DNA of 64,000 bases, taken from Chlamydia sp. Lineage in GTDB: Bacteria; Chlamydiota; Chlamydiia; Chlamydiales; Chlamydiaceae. The translations under genes were made by a program, and so were the position numbers. Numbering within the stretch: the first letter of the stretch is position 1; every line of letters starts with the position of its first letter. This document shows, one piece after another, positions 57,757 to 64,000 of this stretch. The notes under the pieces are model-generated. The model was not told where the DNA came from. It saw nothing but the letters and a program-made list of their open reading frames with translations, and ran no database searches. Where the stretch lies: positions 95,197 through 159,196 of the forward strand of contig NZ_JAFUQR010000002.1 in NCBI RefSeq assembly GCF_017472245.1, given 5' to 3'.

Positions 57757-59665
57757 GAAGCATTTAGTTCTACTCGTTTTTTCTCTTCTGTCTATAGTGG
57801 GATTGACGGTAACATCCCAGGCAGAGATTTTTTCTTTAGGACTTATTACTAAAACTGGTCCTGATGCTTTTCTCCTGTTTGGAAAGCAGGAAGACAGTAC
57901 ATTAGTTAAGAGAAAAGAGCTTTCTAAACAGCAACTTCTTGACCAATGGGATCTTATTGTTGGTGATAGCGATACTCTCTCCTTGACGCAGGCAAATACT
58001 TATATCGCTAAAAATTCAGGTACAGGGACTCAATCCATAACAAAAAGATTATCCGCCTATCTGTCCAAAAGTTTTGATCTTTCTCGATTGCAATATCTCT
58101 CTATTTTTCTTGTTGTTGTTGCGATTTTGAAATCAACAGCCCTCTTTTTTCAAAGATTTTTGGCACAGCTAATTTCTATTCGTGTAAGTTGTTCCTTACG
58201 TAAGGATTATTTTCTAGCCCTGCAAACTCTTCCAATGACTTTCTTTCATGCCCATGATATGGGTAATTTAAGCAGTCGGGTTATTGCGGATTCTTCGATG
58301 ATTGCATTAGCGATCAACGCTCTCATGGTGAATTATATACAAGCTCCGCTCACTATGATTTTCGCTTTAATTGTCTGTTTATCTATTTCTTGGAAATTTT
58401 GCGCTTGCGTTTGCTTGGCTTTTCCTATCTTCATTTTGCCAATTGTTGTAGTTGCAAAGAAAATTAAGTCTTTAGCTAGACGGATTCAGAAAAATCAGGA
58501 TCATTTTGCGGCTGTATTACTCGATTTTTTGCTTGGAATTCTAACTGTGAAAGTATTCCGAACCGAAAATTTTGCTTTCAAAAAATATTGTCAAAAGAAT
58601 GATGAAATCGCACGTTTAGAAGAACGTAGTGCAGCATACGGACTAATTCCTAGACCACTTCTTCATACTATTGCGGCTCTTTTCTTTGCTTTTGTAGTCA
58701 TGATAGGACTGTATAAATTTCATATCCCGCCCGAAGAACTTATTGTTTTTTGTGGACTATTATACCTTATCTATGATCCTATCAAAAAATTCGCTGATGA
58801 GAACGTAAATATTATGCGAGGCTGTGCAGCGGCAGAGCGGTTTTATGAGGTGCTTGATCTTGCAAAACAGCAAGTTAGCGAGTCTGAGCAGCTAAATGAA
58901 TTTCAAGGGTTGCAGCATAGTCTTGAGTTTTGCAACGTATCATTTGGATACTCAGAAGATAGGTTCGTACTTTCAGATTTCAACTTGGCACTAAAAAAGG
59001 GGGAGGCTATAGGGATTGTAGGCCCGACAGGATCAGGAAAATCTACCATAGCTAAATTATTACCAAGGCTTTACGAGGTTTCGTGTGGTGAATTGTTAGT
59101 AGACTCTCTCCCAATAAAAAGCTATAGCAAAAACTCTTTGAGAAAACATATTGGATGCGTGTTGCAACATCCTTTCTTGTTTTATGACACAGTTTGGAAT
59201 AATCTGACTTGTGGAAGAAATTTTTCAGAAAAGGAAGTTATTGAAGCCTTAAAACAAGCACATGCTTACGAATTTGTTTCTAAAATGCCTCAAGGAGTCT
59301 ATAGCTTATTAGAGGAATCTGGAAAGAATTTATCTGGGGGACAGCAGCAGCGCTTAACTATAGCGAGAGCATTACTTCATAATGCATCCATTTTAGTACT
59401 TGATGAGGCAACATCAGCATTGGACGCTATTAGTGAAAATTATGTCAAAGAAATGGTTGGGAAGTTGAAAGGCCGTTGTACGCAAATAATTATTGCGCAC
59501 AAACTTTCTACATTAGAATACGTAGATCGCATTGTTTATCTGGAGCAAGGTAAGAAAATTGCAGAAGGGACGAAAGAGGAGCTACTGGTTGCTTGTCCGG
59601 CTTTTCAAAGAATGTGGGTCTTATCAGGAGCGAAGGATTGGGAACTTAGTTCCGCTGTAAAGTGA
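57722..59665 (+). CDS. ABC exporter of the MsbA type
   Basis: 647-residue half-transporter. There is an N-terminal membrane helix (about 14-32), an unusual loop of about 100 residues, further helices at about 120-320, and the nucleotide-binding domain with Walker [13 protein letters not shown]-loop, signature LSGGQQQRL and Walker [13 protein letters not shown]. It is probably a lipid or lipooligosaccharide flippase working as a dimer (CT264), though the substrate cannot be told. The extended loop between the first and second helices is larger than in E. coli MsbA. It starts inside accA. Confidence 0.9.
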   Translation: MKLLLKAVLRHKKHLVLLVFSLLSIVGLTVTSQAEIFSLGLITKTGPDAFLLFGKQEDSTLVKRKELSKQQLLDQWDLIVGDSDTLSLTQANTYIAKNSGTGTQSITKRLSAYLSKSFDLSRLQYLSIFLVVVAILKSTALFFQRFLAQLISIRVSCSLRKDYFLALQTLPMTFFHAHDMGNLSSRVIADSSMIALAINALMVNYIQAPLTMIFALIVCLSISWKFCACVCLAFPIFILPIVVVAKKIKSLARRIQKNQDHFAAVLLDFLLGILTVKVFRTENFAFKKYCQKNDEIARLEERSAAYGLIPRPLLHTIAALFFAFVVMIGLYKFHIPPEELIVFCGLLYLIYDPIKKFADENVNIMRGCAAAERFYEVLDLAKQQVSESEQLNEFQGLQHSLEFCNVSFGYSEDRFVLSDFNLALKKGEAIGIVGPTGSGKSTIAKLLPRLYEVSCGELLVDSLPIKSYSKNSLRKHIGCVLQHPFLFYDTVWNNLTCGRNFSEKEVIEALKQAHAYEFVSKMPQGVYSLLEESGKNLSGGQQQRLTIARALLHNASILVLDEATSALDAISENYVKEMVGKLKGRCTQIIIAHKLSTLEYVDRIVYLEQGKKIAEGTKEELLVACPAFQRMWVLSGAKDWELSSAVK

Positions 59666-60281
59666 TAAAATCTGTGGATAGTGCAGGTTTTATCTCATGA
59701 ACCAAGGAAGAATGTATCCTCAAAAAAGCTTGCGCTAGTTTTTGAGATAAACGAATCTTATTCTTGTTTAAAAAAACATTTCCTTTTTGGGTAGTATAAT
59801 CAGAAGTAACTTTAATCATTGAACAAGGAGAGGCTGATAGAAAGGCCTGTTGTGCAACGAAAAACCCTTCCATGTCTACAAGTTGTAGATTATTGTGAAA
59901 TCCCTCACGATACGGAGATTTTACTGTAGTCAGTTGCGCTTGGGGGAGGCCTGAAATTGGTGTTACCATGAACTCCCTCGCTACAAAAGTCTTCTTCGTT
60001 AATTCCTTCACATTTGTAATGGTATAAGTAGTAAGGAGTGGTATGTTCGGATTAGTAGCTCCCGCAAATCCTAGATTTATCCAAAGATTGTATCCACTTG
60101 GAGGCGGTGTTAAAGCTTGGAGAACTCCTTCATACCCCCATTTTTCTAGTACTAGAACGTCAAGATGAAGATGTTCTGTACAGTAGGTATAGAAGTTATC
60201 GCAGGCAGAAAAAGGAAATAAAGCGAGAGTTTCTGAGGCTTCTATTGGGTCTGCAAAGATCAGAAGAATTTTAAGCATCAC
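59646..60281 (-). CDS. Futalosine hydrolase-like nucleosidase (CT263-like)
   Basis: 211-residue protein of the MTA/SAH nucleosidase superfamily. The N-terminal LLIFADPIEAS and the glycine-rich LWINLGFAGATNP and later VDMEGFF (nucleoside-binding) match the fold. CT263 has been crystallised and proposed to act on futalosine or aminofutalosine in menaquinone synthesis, consistent with the mqnD-like gene directly upstream (11-base overlap). Its 3' end overlaps the convergent transporter by 20 bases. Confidence 0.85.
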   Translation of the reverse strand: MMLKILLIFADPIEASETLALFPFSACDNFYTYCTEHLHLDVLVLEKWGYEGVLQALTPPPSGYNLWINLGFAGATNPNIPLLTTYTITNVKELTKKTFVAREFMVTPISGLPQAQLTTVKSPYREGFHNNLQLVDMEGFFVAQQAFLSASPCSMIKVTSDYTTQKGNVFLNKNKIRLSQKLAQAFLRIHSSLVHEIKPALSTDFITLQRN

Positions 60282-61041
60282 GGCAAGCTGTCCATAGCAT
60301 AGAAAGAGCCTGTTTCCCTTTAGGAGAAAGGTTAAAAGTCTCTTCTGTTACGTAAGTGTTTATAAAATGCTGAATAGTTTGCAGGCTTTTGTCTCGAGAA
60401 TATTCGGAAGCTTTCTGTGTAGCAAGAGAGCTTTCTGTTAAGGATCGTCGTAAAGATCTCTGAAGAGCATAATTCAATGAATAAACATCATCAGAAGGAA
60501 TATTCTTAGAGATTGCAATGCAGCCTAAAGGTAGGGGAAGATGCCATTTTTCTGTCCAAAGGTGCCCAAGATCTCCAACAATGCGTAACTCTTTTGGAAA
60601 AGAGAAACGTTCTTCATGAATCACTACTCCGCCATCCACTTGATTCGCAAGAATAGCAGGAATAATTTTATGATACTTCATTGGGATTAGCTTTGCTTCA
60701 GGATAAAATAAACGACAAAGAGCATGAGCTGTTGTTGTTGTTCCTGGGGTAGCGAGATTGTGTAAAGGTTTATCTAGTTGTTTAGAAAGAACTAAAGGCC
60801 CCATTTCATATCCCAAAGTGGTACCAACATTTAAGATGTCATAAGAATCTGCAATCAGGGGGTAAAGACTGGCAGAAATTTTAACTAACGAAAAGTTCGC
60901 TTCTAAGGCGTAATGATTTAAAGAAGCGATATCAGAAATCATAATCTGATGAAAAACAGGAAAACCCTTATGCTTTTCCAAAAAAGACCGAAACAGAAAG
61001 ATATCATTAGGACAAGGAGAAAAAGCTGCAGAAAAAGTCAT
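60271..61041 (-). CDS. Menaquinone synthesis protein of the MqnA/MqnD family, probable 1,4-dihydroxy-6-naphthoate synthase
   Basis: 256 residues with a periplasmic-binding-protein fold. The start FSPCPNDIFLFRSF is a hallmark of MqnD. GTTTTAHALCRLF and the DGGVVIHEERF motif line the substrate site. It acts late in the futalosine route to menaquinone. It overlaps the nucleosidase gene downstream by 11 bases and the exonuclease gene by 4 bases. Ortholog of CT262. Confidence 0.88.
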   Translation of the reverse strand: MTFSAAFSPCPNDIFLFRSFLEKHKGFPVFHQIMISDIASLNHYALEANFSLVKISASLYPLIADSYDILNVGTTLGYEMGPLVLSKQLDKPLHNLATPGTTTTAHALCRLFYPEAKLIPMKYHKIIPAILANQVDGGVVIHEERFSFPKELRIVGDLGHLWTEKWHLPLPLGCIAISKNIPSDDVYSLNYALQRSLRRSLTESSLATQKASEYSRDKSLQTIQHFINTYVTEETFNLSPKGKQALSMLWTACRDA

Positions 61042-61736
61042 TTCAGTTGTTGGTAGGCTTCAATAGCTGCTTTAATTTCTTTATTCTCAGGTTGTAGCAA
61101 ATAATCTCCTTTTTGTAACCAATCAATGTAGCTAGAAGGAACCTCAGAAAGAGGTTTCCCCTTATATTTGCCAAAAGGCATTTTAAAGACCTTCGGATGA
61201 CACGTTGCATTCAGTAAATCATAAATTTGATCAGGGGACAGATCACCAACTAAAGCCGAAAACACTCTATAAAGTGTAATGACGTCATCTAATGCACGGT
61301 GAGCCTGATTTTCTTCAAATCCATATACTTGGCGGAGATATTGAAGACTATGTTGAGGTAGGTCTGTTCGATATTTTTTTGCCCATTTTAAAGAATCTAT
61401 GGTGCGGAGCTGAGGCTCAGACAAACCATGTCTACGACACTCTCTAGCCAATAGTGGGTAATCGAACGTGTTATTATTATGTGCCACAAGAATATTGTCT
61501 GTACCACAAAATTTACTAAATTTCTTATAAGCCTCAGGAAACTTAGGAGCATTGGCGACTTCTGAAGTTGTAATGCCGTGAATTTTAGTGGCTTCAGCTG
61601 GAATGGGAATTTCTGGATTCACTAAAGTTTGAAAAGACTCTCCTGTAGTTCCATTGTAGGCTGCTATTTCTACTATACGGTCTTTTTCAATCTGTGTTCC
61701 TGTTGTTTCTGTATCATAAAAGATTAAATCTGGCAC
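61038..61736 (-). CDS. dnaQ: DnaQ-like 3'-5' exonuclease with extra C-terminal module
   Basis: 232 residues. DEDDh exonuclease motifs: FYDTETTG (D8, E10), AHNNNTFDYPLL and HRALDDV. The domain ends near residue 165. A separate C-terminal piece (MPFGKYKGKPLSEVPSSYID) is the DUF3820-type module also seen in small stand-alone proteins. It may be a proofreading or nucleic-acid trimming enzyme; it is the second dnaQ-like gene by chlamydial naming (CT261). The start precedes the MqnD gene with a 4-base overlap. Confidence 0.92.
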   Translation of the reverse strand: MPDLIFYDTETTGTQIEKDRIVEIAAYNGTTGESFQTLVNPEIPIPAEATKIHGITTSEVANAPKFPEAYKKFSKFCGTDNILVAHNNNTFDYPLLARECRRHGLSEPQLRTIDSLKWAKKYRTDLPQHSLQYLRQVYGFEENQAHRALDDVITLYRVFSALVGDLSPDQIYDLLNATCHPKVFKMPFGKYKGKPLSEVPSSYIDWLQKGDYLLQPENKEIKAAIEAYQQLK

Positions 61737-61744
61737 GCTCCCTC

Positions 61745-62227
61745 TCAGCCTTGTTTATTGTTGTTTTCTAGGTTTGCTTGTTTTTTCAGCTCATCAAGAT
61801 CCATGTTTCCTGTAGAAATTAGTCCTATTGCATGGAAGAAGCTGTCACAGATTAATTTAATTGTATCAATGTAGACTCGTAGCAAATTTTCATTAATCTC
61901 TCCTTTCAAACAAGGAATCACTAATCGATAGAAAATAATGTTTTGTTCTTCATCCATCCCAAATCCTGGAATATCGATATCTCTGTTGACAAGATGCAAA
62001 AGTCTTGCTGTAGCATCACGTTGACCTTGCTGTATTTGGTAGGGAAAATAACAGACTAGTTGTAGTACTTCGCCCTCATTACGAATAACAAAAAAAAGAG
62101 GAAGTTCGTGCTCTCCTGCAGGAATAGTAATATAGATCAACCCGCTTTCTCTTTCTAAAGAGGGCTCAAGTTGTGCGTGAGTGAGAAATTTTGTGAGATT
62201 ATTTTGATTTAAAGTCCACGTTGTCAT
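61745..62227 (-). CDS. Type III secretion chaperone Mcsc (CT260-like)
   Basis: 160-residue acidic protein with a YbjN/type III chaperone-like alpha-beta fold (IPAGEHELPLFFVIRNEGEVLQL, then RLLHLVNRDIDIPGFGMDEE). The C. trachomatis ortholog CT260 has been described as the multiple cargo secretion chaperone Mcsc, binding Inc cargo and the export C-ring. The ATG at 62227 follows AGAGGA; codons upstream in the same frame have no ribosome site. It is divergent from the PP2C gene; the shared gap contains a long dyad repeat. Confidence 0.9.
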   Translation of the reverse strand: MTTWTLNQNNLTKFLTHAQLEPSLERESGLIYITIPAGEHELPLFFVIRNEGEVLQLVCYFPYQIQQGQRDATARLLHLVNRDIDIPGFGMDEEQNIIFYRLVIPCLKGEINENLLRVYIDTIKLICDSFFHAIGLISTGNMDLDELKKQANLENNNKQG

Positions 62228-62364
62228 TACGAAATCCTCTAAGTTTGGCTTGTTGAAAAGGAACCAACCTTTGAACACAAAACTATACTTGAGCGTTGTT
62301 TTTTGGGCAGAGTAAAATGCTTCCATTTAGGAAGACTTTACAAAGTTATACGATCAACAAACTT

Positions 62365-62397
62365 TTTATCTACAAGGGCAATTGTCCTTTTGATAAA
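62365..62397. repeat. 33-base dyad in the Mcsc / PP2C divergent region
   Basis: Core AAGGGCAATTGTCCTT (62374-62389) is a near-perfect palindrome with one mismatch pair. It is flanked by TTTATC (62365-62370) and its exact complement GATAAA (62392-62397), offset by one base. It is placed between two divergent starts and resembles a regulator-binding site. No T run follows. Confidence 0.5.
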
Positions 62398-62503
62398 CAA
62401 AAGTTTACATTCTTTTAAAAAAAAAACTTTGCTATACCTCCAAATGTCTTAAGCGATGAAGTGTATCGACCGTCTATGGAAAGCTCCTAGACGAGAGGGC
62501 GTC

Positions 62504-63250
62504 ATGATTGTTGCGGAATTTGAGTATTTTGGGTTAAGCGATGTCGGTTTAGTCAGAAATAATAATGAAGATTTTTGGCAGGTAAACTGTGATTCTCAGA
62601 TCATCGCTATCGCAGATGGAATGGGAGGGCATCGCGCTGGAGAGGTTGCTTCTTATGAGGCTGTCTACAATCTTATGCAGCTCGTTGATTTACACAAAGT
62701 TGATTTAGAACGCTTTAATGACGATCAGTATAAAAACTCCATAAAAACGATTTTATCAGAAGTTAACTCACTAATTTATCGGCAAAGCCTGTTGAATGAA
62801 CAATTCAAAGGAATGGGAACCACATTGAGTTGCATGCAGTTTCGTAGAGGAAAGGCTTGGTTATTTCATGTAGGGGATTGTCGCATTTATCGACTAAGAC
62901 GCAAAATGTTGGAGAGATTAACGGAAGATCATTCTTTAGCAAATCATTTGGCATCTCGATATGGGCTTTCAAAACAAAGTGTAAAAAGGTATCCTTGGCG
63001 GCACGTTCTGACAAATGTTTTGGGAAGCCGTCCTCACGTGTCTCCTGATATTCGAGAGATTTCTTACGAGAAAGAAGATTTGTTTGTTTTCTGTTCTGAT
63101 GGCTTGACTAGCGCGGTTTCTGACAGCGACATGCTGGAGATTTTAACACAGACAACTACTTTAGAAGAAGGCGGAAACATTCTTATTTCCCTAGCAAACA
63201 GTCGGGGCGGTAGAGATAATGCTACTGTTATACTTGTTCGGATGCGTTAG
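62504..63250 (+). CDS. PP2C family Ser/Thr protein phosphatase (CT259-like)
   Basis: 248 residues with the conserved PP2C motifs: VRNNNEDFW, IADGMGGHRAGE, FHVGDCRIYRLR, LTEDHSL, FCSDGLTSAV and GRDNATVI. Both metal-binding Asp sets are present, so it is likely active. It may reverse phosphorylation by PknD or other chlamydial kinases. The ATG at 62504 follows GAGAGGG at good spacing; an ATG 16 codons upstream is less likely. The cysteine desulfurase gene starts 5 bases downstream. Confidence 0.93.
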   Translation: MIVAEFEYFGLSDVGLVRNNNEDFWQVNCDSQIIAIADGMGGHRAGEVASYEAVYNLMQLVDLHKVDLERFNDDQYKNSIKTILSEVNSLIYRQSLLNEQFKGMGTTLSCMQFRRGKAWLFHVGDCRIYRLRRKMLERLTEDHSLANHLASRYGLSKQSVKRYPWRHVLTNVLGSRPHVSPDIREISYEKEDLFVFCSDGLTSAVSDSDMLEILTQTTTLEEGGNILISLANSRGGRDNATVILVRMR

Positions 63251-63255
63251 TTGTT

Positions 63256-64000
63256 ATGACGATATATTTGGATACCAATGCTTCGGCTCTCATAGAGCCT
63301 GGCGTCTTGACGTATTTGCATGCCTTATTTGTAGAAGAGGGAGGGTTTGGAAATCCTTCTAGCGTTCATTGTTTTGGAAAAAAAACAAAACAATTAGTCA
63401 AAGAAACTTCTGCTCTTATAGAAAGAGTTTTAAGTTTTGATAAATGCCGGGTAATCTACACAGCAGGAGCTACAGAAAGTTTAAATCTTGCAATTCGAAA
63501 TATTCCTGAGGGAAGCCATGTGATTACCTCGAGCATGGAACATCCGGCAGTTATAGAACCTTTAAAAAAAGCTAAACTTTCTGTTACTTACTTAGATCCC
63601 AATCCAGGGGAATGCGTTATTACTTTAGAACAGATTAAGAATGCCTTGCAGACAAATACGTTCGCTATTGTTTTGGGATGGGTGAACAGTGAAATAGGAG
63701 TAAGGATCGATCTTGAGGCTATAGCTACGTTTGCTAAAGAATGTCAGCTAATGCTTATTGTTGATGCTACAGCCATTGTGGGAAAAGAAGTCATTCGGGT
63801 TCCAGAAGGAGTTTCTTTGATGGCGTTTTCTGGACATAAGTTCCATGCTTTGTCTGGAATAGGAGTGCTCCTTATTGCTCCGACCGTGAAACTGTCTCCG
63901 TTTATTTTAGGGGGGGGACAACAGGGAGGATATCGTTCGGGGACAGAACCCATTCATGGCATTGCTTCTTTGCATTACATTTTTAAAAAATTATTGTATA
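63256..64000 (+). CDS. nifS: Cysteine desulfurase (NifS/IscS-like), cut by the window end
   Basis: PLP enzyme taking sulfur from cysteine for iron-sulfur clusters and thio-tRNA. About 248 codons are present. Visible are YLDTNASA at the start, GFGNPSSVH, TAGATESLNLA, SSMEHPA (His for PLP), WVNSEIGVRIDL, and SGHKFHALSG with the PLP lysine, then GGGQQGGYRSGT. The active-site cysteine loop is past the window end. The family's NNE-x-G reads NSEIG here. It is probably co-transcribed with the phosphatase. Ortholog of CT258. Confidence 0.95.
   Translation, partial: MTIYLDTNASALIEPGVLTYLHALFVEEGGFGNPSSVHCFGKKTKQLVKETSALIERVLSFDKCRVIYTAGATESLNLAIRNIPEGSHVITSSMEHPAVIEPLKKAKLSVTYLDPNPGECVITLEQIKNALQTNTFAIVLGWVNSEIGVRIDLEAIATFAKECQLMLIVDATAIVGKEVIRVPEGVSLMAFSGHKFHALSGIGVLLIAPTVKLSPFILGGGQQGGYRSGTEPIHGIASLHYIFKKLLY

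Noticed and set aside
1..64000. tRNA, rRNA, CRISPR, insertion sequence or prophage
   Set aside because: No tRNA-like T-loop in gaps, no regularly spaced repeats, no transposase or integrase frames found.

Overview
The window is chromosomal DNA from a Chlamydia of the C. trachomatis / C. muridarum / C. suis group. The evidence is the gene content and order: rpoC-tal, a V-type ATPase operon, pknD, hemC-radA-rnc, two ptsN genes, lplA to gcvH, nqrBCDE, a second dnaA, ftsI-murE-amiA, and inclusion-membrane and type III chaperone genes. Together these match the C. trachomatis block known as CT314 down to CT258, read in that order. CT numbers are given from memory as ortholog names. A few residues (for example in the CT296 ortholog) differ from the C. 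trachomatis sequence as I remember it, so C. muridarum or C. suis is likelier than C. trachomatis itself; a whole-window alignment would settle this. The DNA is AT-rich and densely coded, with no rRNA, CRISPR, insertion sequence or prophage. I found no tRNA.

Layout. 1-5.7 kb: the 3' part of rpoC, transaldolase, a small zinc-ribbon-like protein and a secreted CT311-like protein on the other strand. 5.8-14 kb: V-ATPase operon (E, CT309, A, B, D, I, K) plus a lipoprotein. 14.1-19.8 kb: valS and the Ser/Thr kinase pknD. 19.8-23.5 kb, minus strand: two small related Inc-like membrane proteins, then the overlapping genes rnc, radA and a short hemC. 23.6-29.4 kb: CT296, a phosphohexomutase, sodA, accD, dut and two ptsN genes, one with a DNA-binding domain. 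29.5-32.4 kb: an unusual basic membrane protein (CT289) and the Inc protein CT288, convergent on a strong terminator. 32.6-41.3 kb: mnmA, clpC (minus), lplA, a phospholipase-D-like protein, CT283 and a lone glycine-cleavage-H-like protein. 41.3-49 kb, mostly minus: nqrE/D/C/B, a bactofilin, dnaA2, a TPR protein and its partner gene; a degenerate ComF-like gene runs the other way. 49.2-55.3 kb: rsmH, an FtsL-like gene, ftsI, murE, amiA and an IHF/HU protein. 55.4-59.7 kb: CT266, accA and an MsbA-like transporter. 59.6-62.2 kb, minus: two futalosine-pathway menaquinone genes, a DnaQ-like exonuclease and the type III chaperone Mcsc. 62.5-64 kb: a PP2C phosphatase and the start of a cysteine desulfurase.

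How it works together. Several blocks concern energy coupling: a V-type ATPase whose K subunit keeps Na+-type ligand residues, the membrane core of Na+-NQR, and menaquinone genes. Others concern the unusual chlamydial peptidoglycan and division machinery (rsmH, ftsL-like, ftsI, murE, amiA, bactofilin). A third group is the host interface (Inc proteins, CT311, Mcsc, PknD and the PP2C phosphatase). No single new system dominates the window. The least explained items are the Inc-like pair, a 36-codon lipoprotein gene between ftsI and murE, the CT289 architecture, the shortened HemC, and inverted repeats placed over several predicted promoters.
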